Positions 38,386 through 49,619 are shown, numbered from the stretch's first letter. The stretch is DNA of 64,000 bases from Lineus longissimus (GCF_910592395.1 NC_088323.1:5582001-5646000), one strand, 5' to 3'. The notes: generated by a model from the letters alone, not told the origin. A program made the numbers and translations.

Positions 38386-39136
38386 TGCCACCTTCAGGAA
38401 AGGGTGAGAACTAAAACCACTTTTACGTATATTCGCCTTGCCAGTGATGAGTCGTGAGTCAAAAAGCCAACAAAATATTTCAGGATAAGATCCCCTATTT
38501 ATTAAAAAGGTTTCAAACACCGTTACCGTAGAGGCCATACTGAATAAAAAGTCACCAAAAGGTCAACGACGAAATCAATTAATTTGACACTGTGAAGACT
38601 TCCAAGAAGTGCATTTAATCAAAAATCTTCACAGTGATTGAAATCCTACTCCATAAAATCACGCCAAGGTGCTAATAAAAATAAGTATCGCCTTCAGAAT
38701 GTTGCCAAAATGAAATAGATCCTTTCGCAGAATTGGAAATCTAGGCAGGGGTTCCGTTATCAAAAGAGAGCAATAGCTCTAAGTGCAGGGTCCAGAACTT
38801 CAACGTAAAGCTTGTAAAGGGTCATGAGGAAAGAAAGGGTCTCAAACCCGTAGGGCTGAATAAAACTCTTTTTCGTTAGATTCACTTTTGCTTCTCACAC
38901 TTTCTAGTTTCATACACTAATGATAACTTTCAATTACCACAGCACCCCTTCCCAGTCCAGCAAGGATCCACGTTTTGCAAGTTGTCACCAACACGGGTAG
39001 TTTTGCCCTTTACGCCCGCAGAATGGAATGCGCCCCTCAACCACAACATCAATTTGAAAATTCAACTTCAAATTACAATGCCAAGCGTGGTGGGTTTACC
39101 TTTAATTAGTGAAATAGCACCTTTTATTGTCTTCAG

Positions 39137-39336
39137 CTAATGGAAACCCTTTTAGATTACACCACAATCTGCTTGCGGGTGAAATGTATAACCCTCAAGT
39201 ACTGACTATGAATGAGAAACAATTAGACTTCAATTACAACAGCATCACATCGCCGCAAATCAGAAGAAAATCGTCACGACAACATGGGGCTCGTAGCAGA
39301 CGGATGGATCCCAGAGGCGAATTAATCATTGGATGA
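39137..39336 (+). CDS. + strand last exon, unrecognised basic C-terminus
   Basis: A strong acceptor (CTTTTATTGTCTTCAG) precedes 2 bases and 65 codons reading NGNPFRLHHNLLAGEMYNPQ, then VLTMNEKQLDFNYN, a basic stretch QIRRKSSRQHGARSRRMD, and ending GELIIG before TGA. An AATAAA follows at 39395-39400, only about 60 bp downstream, which fits a real 3' end. The basic stretch could be a nuclear signal or a phosphorylated tail. Upstream exons were not identified with confidence. Confidence 0.5.
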
Positions 39337-39611
39337 CAACTGATACCAGTAACCATGGCAATTGGAGTTTGCACTATTCGTAAGAAGTTGCAAAATAAAT
39401 CACTTCGCACAGGTGTGCAAAGGAGGAGATTCTCGATGCAATGCTATCTTGTGAGTTGAGTATCATACCGTTCAAGTCTGTTCAGGTTGTCATCATAGAT
39501 ATTGCATTTTAATACCAGTCTCTGGTCTACCATCCAACAGGGTCTTGCCTCTTATAAAGGGAGAACCCCGTTTTCAAGAATAGTGGCGTTATTATCCTTG
39601 CTACATTGCCA

Positions 39612-39690
39612 ACCCTTGTAGAGCAGTGGAAGAGTGTCCACCTCATGACTGAGAGGTAGTTGGTTCGCCTCCCATTCGAGTCACTACTCG
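39612..39690 (+). repeat. tRNA-like SINE head, second copy
   Basis: TAGAGCAGTGG (39619-39629) is a near box A, and GGTTCGCCTCC (39662-39672) is a near box B, 43 bp apart. The start is shared with the piece at 36909. Confidence 0.35.
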
Positions 39691-40422
39691 TTTCCAAAGA
39701 GGCATTTCCATATAATCTTTGAAATCACAAGACGTCGTCTTCTGAGAAGAACAGTATAAAAAATCCCAAGACACTGGTGAACAAGAGACAAGAATCAGGA
39801 AACAAGTGCTGATGCTAATGATATGTTCATTATGCTAAAACCGAAATTATCATACATGAGATGGATGTAAACGGACAAATAATACACTCGTTAGTTTTAT
39901 TTATTCATTTTTGGGTCAGACCGACCCAAAATCTTTGCCAGTTAGGATTTTTCTAGCTGAGGCTACTCTGAGAACCAAACAATCTAAAAGTATCACCCAA
40001 GAAATAATGCAGGAGAAAATGGATAAACCATCCCATCAGTGTATCTCTGCAGGTCACATCTCCGGGATGGCCTCAACCCGGATTATCCCTCATGACAATC
40101 TGCGTAATTGACCCGATGTAATTTCCCCACGACGAAAATCTCCTAATACTCAGCCGGATCATGCGCATAAAGTCTAAGCCAGTCCGAGTTTAAACGAGCA
40201 CTGATTGGACGCCTAGTAATCTTACTGGAGCTCGATTCAGGAAACGGAAATGCTTCATTTTGGCACCTGAGTGAGAGGCATCAATCTAGATGAACATCAT
40301 CACTTGTAGCTTCAGTTTGATTTTCATCTACTGAGAAGACCTTCCCCATCTTCTTTAAGTTCACGAGTAGTTGAGATATACAAGACAATTCTTTGTCCGA
40401 TTGTCCAAGAGAAGTTATGTCA

Positions 40423-40658
40423 CTAACGCTGGCTTAAACTATACTTGACGATATGTCTAATGGACTCAGATGACAACAAGTTGGAGCCGGCATTGGCGCC
40501 AAAACTTTTCAAAATAACTAGATTTGATACTGATCGCAAGTAGCCATAATCATCAAATCTTAAATCATCTACAAGCCGTATGAGAAATTTGAACATGAAG
40601 ACAGAGAGACTCAGGAGAATACCTTTGGGAATTCTTGCACCTTGGCACAGGAACAATC
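40423..40658 (-). CDS. Possible - strand last exon
   Basis: An acceptor (TATCTGGTTTGACAG) is followed by 2 bases and 77 codons, with FMFKFLIRLVDDLRFDDYGY, then LVILKSFGANAGSNLLSSES and a KYSLSQR end. No domain is recognised. A further - strand ORF at 41322-41107 could be upstream coding sequence but lacks a good donor. Confidence 0.33.
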
Positions 40659-41328
40659 CTGTCAAACCAGATATCTCATAGCCACCTGCAACACCTTTTC
40701 CTTGTCAACCAGGCAAAACCAGCTTAAGCAGTAATTAAGATCAGTGTCATTAGATACTGAGACTGTCCATGGCGAGCAAGAAGTCACACTGGAGAATCTT
40801 CAGACACTTCCCACCTGGTCCCCAGCTAAAACTAAAATCTTGTTAAGGCATCACCCGTATCATTCCTTAGTCAATTTTGTAAATCCGTATTAATTTCATA
40901 AATAGGTATAAGTTGACGTTTAGACCTTGAAGATCAAACAGGACTTGATGTAAGATTTATGTCTTCATGTTGAGTGAGATTGATCCAGACAAGCTCAAGT
41001 CCAGCATCTTTGTGGAGAATCTTGGTGAAGGTGAAATCATGTAACATCACCCTCTGTATCACTGCCTAATCCTGAGATGACATCCTACGAGTTCTTTATC
41101 CAATCTTCAAGGATGCCCCAAAGTATTCAGGAGAGTATATTTCCCGTACCAGCTGAGCCAAATGAAAAATGTGACAGCCCCGAGGTGGCATTGTTTTAGA
41201 TGTTGTTGGGCTGACGCATCAAACATAGTCAGAGAAGACACTGCACGTGATGTCTTAAAGCCGTTATCTAATCCGTGGCCACCAACAACCGTCATCACTG
41301 CAAGTTTCACAAAGTGAATCATCTCCAG

Positions 41329-41529
41329 TGAGGTGGCTTATTTTGTCGCCACTTCATCCACCTCAAAAGGGTAAGGGTTTTCTAATCACCTGATGTAGAT
41401 GCCTAGCATGTCACAAGTCACCGTTGCGACAATGAAAGAAGCCCCACCATGTCTCTTATGTCAGTTTCCTCAACGCAACTGCTTCCTTAATGAAAACACA
41501 GCAAGCAAGCAGCCCGGCAAGTCTTTCCT
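41329..41529 (+). CDS. Two adjacent + strand internal exons
   Basis: Exon 41329-41370 (acceptor GAATCATCTCCAG, donor AAAGG|GTAAGG) reads EVAYFVATSSTSK with two bases over. Exon 41465-41529 (acceptor ATGTCTCTTATGTCAG, donor TTCCT|GTAAGT) continues in that phase as FLNATASLMKTQQASSPASL. The intron would be 94 bp. A possible earlier exon at 40924-40949 (TLKIKQDL) would also fit in phase. They may lead to the last exon at 43490. The peptide is Ser/Thr/Ala-rich and the family is not recognised. Confidence 0.35.
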
Positions 41530-42049
41530 GTAAGTCTTCGCAAACATTATCTACAGCCTGTTCAGAAAACAGCACCTTAATTTTTTGGTCTTATTTATCA
41601 TGTTTATGAAAGAAATAATCACGCTCGCTTATCAAGACAGGCCTGAGTAAGAGAAGACTATAACCATACTAATGATTAAGACAGAGGAAGGTGAGGTCAA
41701 ATAGATTGTGTGACAAAAATCACAGAAGGTAGCAAGCTAGATTAGTATCTAAACTATTCATGAGGAAATCATGGGGGGGGTCATGTTGGGTAGAAACGAG
41801 ACAGGTGGTGTATATTGTTACCCTTAATGTTCACAACCACGTTGTTATCACAATTCTTTCAATTTCAGTAGGCGAACTGGTCTTTTAAGGACATAGTCGC
41901 AATCAGAATAGGGGGATATGTTTACTTTAATTTCCTCCATCACCCATTTGTCACCCCAGAGCATCTCTAATCAACTGGAATCTATCCTTCATTGATCTAT
42001 TATAGAAGTTCACGGCACGGCGGTCCACCCTTTTGATAGAAGGAACACG

Positions 42050-42069
42050 AGGTCAAAGGTCAAAGGTCC
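42050..42069 (+). promoter_or_regulatory. Triple nuclear-receptor half-site (DR1)
   Basis: AGGTCA-A-AGGTCA-A-AGGTCC gives two overlapping direct repeats spaced by one base, the arrangement bound by HNF4- and RXR-type receptors. It lies just upstream of the repeat element at 42266. Confidence 0.45.
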
Positions 42070-42265
42070 TTCATGAGGATCACTGGGCACAGACAAGGAA
42101 TCCATCATTTCCGTTGGTTCAGCTGGAGAAGACGGTGGGTGAGGTCAGGTGGTTTATAAGCATCGTATGTTGAAAGCGGTTTATATTTGATAGCCTATAT
42201 TTGGAGTTTTCTGATTAAACACAAACACAATTTGTACTTGTATTTAATGAAATGGCCAGGGCCAT

Positions 42266-43296
42266 TGTGCTCACCTCATGTGGAGGAAAGATGGATGAAG
42301 AGCATGGTCTTGTGTCATGTAGTGTTAGGTTTGATGTAGGTCCAAGCAATTACAATTTCCCCAAAATGGCCAATTTACAGTACATTCGACCTCTGTGACC
42401 TTGAAAAGTAGGTCAAATCAAAGAAGACCCGGGTGACACATTGAATGGTTGTTAGAACTAGATGTACCTATGATATAAAATTGGTGCCAATCGGGCAAGT
42501 CATTACTAGGAATAATGGCATTTTGAAGAATTTAGGATTTGGCCCCCTCCCTGGAGGCCAAACGGCAAATCAGATCGCACCAAACTTCGGTACCTGAGAT
42601 CACCTTACCAAGGGGTACATGTGTACTTAATTTGTGATCAATAGTCATTGCAGTTAAGAAACGTGCCATAGTTACGGCCCGACGGCGAATTTACGCCATT
42701 TGACCTCTGTGACCTTGACAAGAAGGTCAAATTAAAAACCTGTGTGACATATACTGTATGGTGGTTAGATGTACCCATGATATCAAATTGGTGGCAATCG
42801 GGCAAGAAGTTAAGGAATAATCACATATTTTAAGGTTTTTGGATTTTGCCCCCTGGTGGTCAAGTGGTGAATCATATTGGACCAAACTTCGGTCCCTGAG
42901 ATCACCTGACTAAGGGGTAAATGTGTACCAAATTTGGTATCAATAGTCATTGCAGTTTAGAAACGTGCCATCGTTACATCCTAACGGCCAATTTACACCA
43001 TTTGACCTCTGTGACCTTGAAAAGGAGGTCAAATCAAAAACCCGGAGGATATATGATGCACCTTTGCTAGAAGTACCTACCATATTTTTTTCAAAATTTC
43101 CCGACTACTATTAAGGGAGATATTGCATATTTTCACTTTTAACGTTTGGCCCCCTGGTGGCCAAACCATGAAACGAATTGGACCGAAACTTGGTCTCCCA
43201 GGTGTCATTACATAAGGGTACATGTGTACCAAGTTTCAACTCAATAGCTCTAACAGTTACGAAACGTGCCCTGCTAACGGACGACGGACGACGACG

Positions 43297-43340
<44 letters not shown>

Positions 43341-43391
43341 ACGACGGACGCCACGGTATGGGATAAGCTCACCTCTGCTAAGAGGTGAGCT
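42266..43391 (+). mobile_element. Pearl/Helitron-like non-autonomous element with tandem core
   Basis: It starts near TGTGCTCACCTC. It then holds three tandem units of about 300-315 bp, each beginning GACCTCTGTGACCTTGA (42391, 42705 and 43007) and containing GGCCCCCTGGTGG- and GGGTACATGTGTACC-like blocks and ending near AGAAACGTGCC. It continues into a GAC-type microsatellite (43278-43352) and ends at a perfect 11-bp stem hairpin AGCTCACCTCT-GCTA-AGAGGTGAGCT (43366-43391). Tandem core, microsatellite and 3' hairpin in this order match the plan of bivalve pearl/CvE and Helentron-type non-autonomous elements. There are no terminal inverted repeats of the cut-and-paste type. Assignment to Helitrons is by plan only. 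Confidence 0.65.
43278..43352. repeat. ACG/GAC microsatellite
   Basis: A near-pure trinucleotide run with a few ACGG interruptions, inside the 3' part of the tandem-core element. Confidence 0.9.
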
Positions 43392-43489
43392 AAAAAGGAT
43401 GAAACTTATTTCAATATTTTAACATATCATGCACTAAACTAGCTATTGATAATTATCGATCCCCTTTTATTTATGTTTATTTATTTCAG

Positions 43490-43660
43490 GAGCAATGTGG
43501 ACGTAAAGTGGGGTTGAAATTTAGAACACCTCCACATCTTCTTTTATTAACATACTGGCCTCTACTTCAAGACAGACTCGTTATGGCTACTTGGCAGAAG
43601 AAATGCGATAACCATCTACCGTCTAATAAACAGGCCATTGCGGCTGACATAAGCACCTAA
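43490..43660 (+). CDS. + strand last exon, unrecognised
   Basis: A very good acceptor (TTATGTTTATTTATTTCAG) is followed directly by 56 codons in phase 0: EQCGRKVGLKFRTPPHLLLL, then TYWPLLQDRLVMATWQKKCD, ending AIAADIST before TAA. An ATG follows immediately and opens a further 97-codon frame, probably by chance. The tandem-core element would lie in the intron upstream. The exons at 41.3-41.5 kb are candidates for the same gene. Confidence 0.42.
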   Translation, partial: EQCGRKVGLKFRTPPHLLLLTYWPLLQDRLVMATWQKKCDNHLPSNKQAIAADIST

Positions 43661-44478
43661 ATGAATAGGAGTAAGAAACACAGCAGAATGCCAATGCCAG
43701 ACAGTAGTGGAGACACCAGAGTGCACATCATACAAGACTGTCCCCTCGACGAGGACATACAACAAATTCTGAGCCACAGACATCGATTTCAAGGAAAAAC
43801 TGGGGAACACAGCAAAACCCAAAAGGACAATCCACTTCATCTCCGCCACAAGACTGAAGATATGGTACAGGCAGGCTGTGCACAGAAGAAGAGGGCATCT
43901 TTTTTTCTTACAAACCTCCTAAATCATCGACTGCCGCTTTTGACACAAACATGAGCACAAATCAAAAAAAACTTTTGTCAAAACTGATCCAACAAATCAG
44001 TGCTAAAAACCCTTTCTTGCACCTTTGGACAGAATTTAGGTCAAAACCAAAAGGATAAAATTGCCAAAGCATGTCTATTTAATACTGGGCTATCTTCATT
44101 TTTCCACTCGGCAAACTCAAATCAAAGATGACACATCCCAGCCTATACCACTTAAAAGTTTTTGCTCCACATCCACAGTGAAAAACCCACCCAACATCTA
44201 AAACATTTTTCTGACATTAGGTATATTTTTGTAAAGCAGCTTCGGAAGGAACCGACTTTTGATGTTTCGAAGACTTCCTCGCAAGCTTTGATCATTGTCA
44301 ATACCAATTCCCATCTACGAGAGAAATTCGCTGAGATTTAAATCCTGTCCTCTGAAGTTTGTGTGCGCCCCATAAGTAGGATTTAACATCAAGAGTATGG
44401 CATTTGATTGCTGTTATTTTCCATTATTTGAAGACGTAAATAAGACGACTTCATTTTGATATTGGCTCATACACAGTT

Positions 44479-44732
44479 GAGAGCGTTATTGAGAATTCTT
44501 TGATGGAAGGAGTTGTTTTTTTTAAAACAGTCATATTATGAAGTCTATGTCTACATGTATGAAGTGAGGAAGAAAGGGATTGAATGCAGACAACAATTTT
44601 TTGTTTTCAAAGTAGTGCCAGTGACTGAAAGAGAAATCTTGTTTTGACAGGAAATGTTGTGCACTGCCCTGACGCGCAATTCAACTCTCATTGAGAATTC
44701 TTGGATGGAAGGAGTAGTTTTTAAAAACACAG
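44479..44732. repeat. Local ~50-bp direct duplication
   Basis: TTGAGAATTCTTTGATGGAA followed by GGAGTTGTTTTTT at 44488 recurs as TTGAGAATTCTTGGATGGAA followed by GGAGTAGTTTTTA near 44691. The second copy is inside a possible + strand exon. Confidence 0.6.
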
Positions 44733-44956
44733 ACACTGTCCTGATGCTCAATTCGTCTCGAAAGTTATTTGTTTTCCATGTATGTCATATCGGTTATTGT
44801 GGTTATTTTCTGTCCTTGATACTCTCAAGTCACGTCACAGTCATGGTCCCACTCGTCAAAGTACGTGACATGTCATATTCTGCCATTTTTAAAGGTCTTC
44901 ACATCATCTGCTATTCAGATGTCAGCGTTGCGTTGAATGATGCAACTTTGCCTTAA
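44651..44956 (+). CDS. Possible + strand last exon with a hydrophobic segment
   Basis: Acceptor (AATCTTGTTTTGACAG) and phase 0 start EMLCTALTRNSTLIENSWME; 101 codons to TAA, with a hydrophobic stretch GYCGYFLSLILSSHVTVMVP that could span a membrane, ending VALNDATLP. It may be an alternative last exon of the gene ending at 43660. Not recognised. Confidence 0.3.
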   Translation, partial: EMLCTALTRNSTLIENSWMEGVVFKNTDTVLMLNSSRKLFVFHVCHIGYCGYFLSLILSSHVTVMVPLVKVRDMSYSAIFKGLHIICYSDVSVALNDATLP

Positions 44957-45267
44957 GCATCACATCATTTGGAGTTGGCAACCTGCTTAGAGATGTCAAG
45001 GGTTAAAAAAAGTCCAAGTTTGACAACAGAGTAGAAACTCCAAGTAAGAGTCAGTGCGTAACACTCTCTATTATTATTGTTAACACTTAACCAGAAAAAC
45101 AAACCTTGTTTTCAGGATTTTCAATCAAAGTTTCTGAGCTAACACCCACATTCTCCACAAGTGCAAAAGCAGATGATTTGCCTGAAGTGCATTTAAAACA
45201 TGGAATTGCCTGGAGATTGCAAAATCCTCAAAGGAAACGGAAAGGATTGTATAAAAGATAGAATCAC

Positions 45268-45411
45268 TTGGAAATCGGCAAAGTCTTTCTTCGTCCTGTC
45301 AGACTTTATCGACAGCAATTCACGATCAAAGAACACATAAATAATCAGCCAATCAATGAACTGGAGAGACAGGTGCGCGGACTCGTTCACCGTCTTCCCA
45401 TGATCCTCCAT
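45268..45411 (-). CDS. - strand first exon, unrecognised
   Basis: The ATG is in strong context (GGCAATGGAGG) and follows an in-frame TAG by about 15 bp. It reads MEDHGKTVNESAHLSLQFID, then WLIIYVFFDRELLSIKSDRT, and ends DFADFQ at a TTCCAA|GTGATT donor in phase 0 (48 codons). A + strand frame ending at 45480 (LERQVRGLVHRLP) overlaps and is also protein-like but lacks an acceptor. The downstream exons on the - strand were not fixed. Confidence 0.4.
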
Positions 45412-46195
45412 TGCCTTGATACGCTAAGACGCAATCCCGATAAGAAACGTTTTACAGTTTGTTGTTGTAAGGGCAGGTGATGGAACTTTATTGATTTCAG
45501 AGATAGAGTTTGCTCATCTTCAATTTATGATGCACTCCATACAGGGTTAAGTCTACAGTACACCATGGAGAAGCAACACATTTCCCCCAGGGCATTCCTC
45601 AGTTCGAGGTAGGGTCCCCCAGGTCATCTCACTATCCTACAGAAAATTCAGGCCAGTTGAATGTACCAAGATGAACTGGTACAACATCAAACATGTCAAA
45701 CCCACAACCTTCCGATGACAGATTCAAGCGCTTCACTGAAGCAATGAATTCAAACTTAAGCTTTGAGACCTGAAAATCAATAAAGCAAATTTCTATGATT
45801 TTTAAACTTTTCTATTTTTCCAATCTGAATCATTCTTATCATTATCATTCTGGGCTGTGGGAGTGTCAGTGTAAACATCAGCACCGGTCACCTCTGAGGT
45901 CCCGTGTTCAATTTCAGGTTGCTCCCTGTCTACTCATATCTTAAAGAGAGCCTTTACAACTCGACAGGAACATTAAATTTCAAACCCTCTCATCTCACTC
46001 CTGAGTCACATTCGCTAAGCAACTGAAAACCAACTAATTGCACGTCAATTTGAACCCTCTTCAATCACCAGGAATCTTAGCTCTTCCCCGAGGGTCTCAA
46101 AGGGTCATACCAGGCAAGAGGAAGATTCTGACAATGGGGGTCGACGAGACGGATATGCCATGGCCATTATGACAGGAAGAAGCTCAGGTGGTTTG

Positions 46196-46575
46196 GTGAT
46201 GTCTCAGGGGCAGGAGAAACCCTCGGCCTCCAGGGATCAAATGTTGGGTCCAGGAAACATGGCACCAAGGCGACAGTGGCTCAGTTGATTAAGTGATGTC
46301 TCGGGGACAAGTGACACTTGTCCTCCAGGAATCATATTCTGGGTCCAGGAAACATGGCACCAAGGAAATAGTTGCTAGGATCTTGGAAGCTGGGCAGACT
46401 GAAGTGGATGCCTGCTAAGTACCATTATTAGGTACCTTGGCAAAAGACTCTCAGTGGGGGTGGGGAAGATGGGCTCAACACTATTTGGTGATGTCTCTGA
46501 GGCAGGATAGACCCAGGGAAAACTACATCCTCTGCAGAAAAAGATGTTAGTTCCAGAAAGATATTTCACCATGCC
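46196..46575. repeat. Three related ~97-bp units
   Basis: GTGATGTCTC starts units at 46196, 46293 and 46488. The first two share GGGTCCAGGAAACATGGCAC plus CAAGG; the third is more diverged. On the - strand the first two read LVPCFLDP in the same relative frame. Confidence 0.65.
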
Positions 46576-47247
46576 AATAGCATACATCTCGACTCTTTTC
46601 AATCAAAGAATGAAGACAGAGATGCCACATCGATTTGAATGCCTGAACATTAGTCCTTGTATGTCCTGTCATAGACAGGCCATAGTGAGAAAGTGTACAT
46701 TGGGTTAAGGTCTTCAGTCAGACACTGAATTTGCTTGGAAAGGTGGCTGGCCATGACTCAAGGAGGTTGGAGATTCTCGGACAGGTTGTTGCTTATTCCA
46801 CAGGATTTCCATGACTTCTATAAAGTTGTGAATCTCCCACTTGCTGTAGAGGTAGTTGTTGACAAAGGAATCTACTTCTTTCAATTATATCATCGTTGAT
46901 AGCCTTATATGTTTCAGTAAGCTGTCAACCTACCAAGCGTGCCTGAACACAAGCAGCCCACCAAGATAATGCCCTCATCAATACGTCGTAAGCCATATGT
47001 AATTTCATGTTTGACTAGCTGTCAGGTGATGAGATAGCATTCCGCCTGACGGACTAAGGGAGTAGGAACCAATTCACCAGGGACATAGCCTCATGGAATT
47101 TAATACAGATCTGCAAACACAGGTTCTGACAGTTTTAGTAGAGGCGTAACTGATCCCACTTTCTTCGTGACATTCTTCGTCGGGCTGATGCTGGTGAATG
47201 CGTCTGAATTGGGTATGCAATCATTGCCATCAACGCAACCAAACTCT

Positions 47248-47372
47248 TCACCACTCCACAAAGTCAGCCAGGTGAAACTGCACGTTCGAAGAGCTGTCGG
47301 ATGATGCCTGGTTGTCTTGGAGGGCTGGGTCCACTTCACCAGGGACAAAGTTTTGTCTAACCTCACTTACAT
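47248..47372 (-). CDS. - strand exon-like module B (VPGE motif)
   Basis: After a strong acceptor (CTACTATTATTTTCAG), two bases and 40 codons read VSEVRQNFVPGEVDPALQDN, then QASSDSSSNVQFHLADFVEW, then TGA. It is acidic and Ser-rich. It is related to module A (47682-47822): both have VPGE, then about ten residues, then SS.S.SN. A third, broken copy with VPGELVP lies near 47020-47085. Either a last exon or a duplicated exon. Confidence 0.38.
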
Positions 47373-47681
47373 CTGAAAATAATAGTAGTAGTTAATCTGG
47401 GCACATAACCCAAATCTCTCTTCGAGTGTCATTCTGTTTATTTGCCTGCACCAGTCTAGGCCTATTGACCCCCAGGAAAGCTGGTTCGCGGGGGTCGATG
47501 TTATCAACATTTGCCCTTATAACCCTTTGACAAGACAGAAGAACAATGGAAATTTAGGCCTAGGTGCGAGCATGCTTTGTTTCAAGACAACAGACTGTGT
47601 ATTGGGCTAGGCCTGAATTATTTTAAAAGCGAGGTAAGGGGCAGTGCAGCATGGTGGTACTAGCAACGTAGTCCGTATCAC

Positions 47682-47822
47682 CTGTAGAACAAGTTTGTCA
47701 TCAATGCAACCAAATAGCGTCATCAATACATTATCAGGCACATGTAATTTTTCCATGTTTGACAAGCTGTTGGATGATGAGATGGTCCGATTGTCTGTCG
47801 GTATCATTTCACCAGGGACAGC
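47682..47822 (-). CDS. - strand exon-like module A (VPGE motif)
   Basis: A 47-codon block in phase 0 at both ends: AVPGEMIPTDNRTISSSNSL, then SNMEKLHVPDNVLMTLFGCI, ending DDKLVLQ at a consensus CTACAG|GTGATA donor. The acceptor (ATATGATAGACTAG) is weaker. A short ATGGCGGCGTGG start at 48180-48148 (MAAWSATTKKF) is in matching phase, with a weak GTACAA donor, and could be the first exon. The family is not recognised; the tandem copies suggest exon duplication. Confidence 0.42.
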
Positions 47823-48139
47823 CTAGTCTATCATATTATAGTTGTACAAATTGTACAATTAGTTGGAAGTGGGGCAGCTTGCTCTGGGGACTTGTTGTCT
47901 GATCACTATCAAGCACTTTCGGTTTGATACCTCACAATGACACATCGATCACTATCGCTTATGACCTTGGACAAAAAACTTGACTTTCATGGCACAATTA
48001 TTTGAACAAGACTATGCCAATATGGCTTCTACCTGGTGAAACGTCATCAAATCATTGGATCCATTTATCATGACGTATGTCATTAATCGTGCTCACCTCT
48101 TCATTAACAACCTGTCTCGGTCATGATATATATTCATCA

Positions 48140-48320
48140 TCTTGTACAAATTTCTTCGTCGTTGCACTCCACGCCGCCATTATTAAGCGCAGACCTTATC
48201 ACTTCTGCTTGATTACGGCGGCTGCCATGATTGATACCGTGTCATAACGTGCAACCACCAATCATTTCCATTATCGCCATCTTTGTGGCTTTAATATCGC
48301 ACCCTGTCAGGAACGTGTGA
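48140..48320 (-). promoter_or_regulatory. Likely promoter/5' region with several GCCGCCAT boxes
   Basis: Within 130 bp there are CGCCGCCATTATT, GGCGGCTGCCAT, ACCAATCATTTCC (a CCAAT box) and CGCCATCTTTG. On the - strand these read as AATAATGGCGGCG, ATGGCAGCC and CAAAGATGGCG, typical of YY1-type start regions. CpG is locally enriched. Confidence 0.35.
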
Positions 48321-48884
48321 GAATAATTATGGATGATTGCTGAGTTTCCTGCGGTCTTCTCCGCCTTGCAGACCCTTTCTGATAGACTGGTTCTTGATCC
48401 TCGAAAACAGTTATGATCAGGAAGATGTAGCACCAGGGATGATCTAAAATGAGTAGCATATGCACAGTAACAGATTTTAATGCTCTATTTTATTCATGCC
48501 ATCGTCTTTCCTACTAACACAGGTTGAACAAGCTAGATTACTAGAATTGCACCTTGAAATTAAAAGGTCTATGCCATTCACAACCACTGAAATTTCTGGT
48601 AACTCGGGTAAATATAAATAAACATTGTCATAGAGCAGTTTTAATAGTATTCATACTAATTTAGTGAAACTTTAAATTTATAGTACTTGTACATCAGTCT
48701 ACACAACTGCTTTGTTGAAATATATATCCAGTACCTATTAACCGAATTCAATTCAATTTTCAAATGTTTGAATGAACATAGTAGGCATTTCAGAAAACTT
48801 ACTCTGTCAGTAGCATCCCATCACAAAAATACCTTCTCGTAATAATTGATCAGGAATTTGATATCCCTGATTTATCTCTCCCTC

Positions 48885-49200
48885 GAGAAGCAGAGAGCTT
48901 GGTAAACCTGTGTCACGGCAAGCGACACTTAACCTCACAATATGTTTTACCTCCGTCAAGAGTTAAGATTGTTTTCTTGCTTAAAAATGTGCAATTGTGT
49001 GATAGCTGCGAAAGAGGGGATTATATCTGGATTAAGTTACGCTCACTGTCAATTTCATGGATGAAGATTAAAAATGCAATAATACTTCAACGACATAAGC
49101 TTTCACAGAATCTCTCGCAAAATATTTCACATGCTGATACATTACTACCTCCAGAATTAGAGAGCTCGGTAAACTCGCGTCATGGCACTTGACGTCACAT
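48885..49200. repeat. Two-copy repeat around AGAGAGCTYGGTAAAC
   Basis: AGAGAGCTTGGTAAACCTGT followed by GTCACGGCA (48892) recurs as AGAGAGCTCGGTAAACTCGC followed by GTCATGGCA (49160), with similar TTAACCTCACA/TTGACGTCACA tails. Confidence 0.55.
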
Positions 49201-49478
49201 TTTGCAAAAGTTTGTCTGCGATCTGGGTAACTTGTTATTGTTATGTCACAATGACACACTGTTTTCTTTACTTTTGACACAAACAGCTTGGGACTCGTCA
49301 AAAATAACTCACGTTAAAGAAGCCGTAGAAACCCACCAATCAGCTTACAGCCGCCATAAGGTTCCTCAACACACGGTACGGAGAACACCAGGATGAAACA
49401 AAAGTTGACACTGATACCGTGCTTTACGCGGCGGTACCATATAAGTGAGCATTCGTCTACCAATCGCCTCTTGTTTTG

Positions 49479-49619
49479 TTATCGCAGCTGATTGGGAAGT
49501 CTGTGAAGTACGCGGCACAGATTAGACGTGATTAATGGCAAACTTTCCGTATCTCGATATCTTTGGCTGTCAGATGTCTTATTATTTGTAAGTAAGATAT
49601 CCTTCAGGTAAATAAGGAC
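49479..49619 (-). CDS. Possible - strand last exon
   Basis: A strong acceptor (GCTTCTTGTCACCCCCAG) is followed in phase 0 by 46 codons: VLIYLKDILLTNNKTSDSQR, then YRDTESLPLITSN, ending LHRLPNQLR before TAA. The same frame is open upstream to 49730, with an ATG. Not recognised. Confidence 0.3.
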   Translation of the reverse strand, partial: VLIYLKDILLTNNKTSDSQRYRDTESLPLITSNLCRVLHRLPNQLR

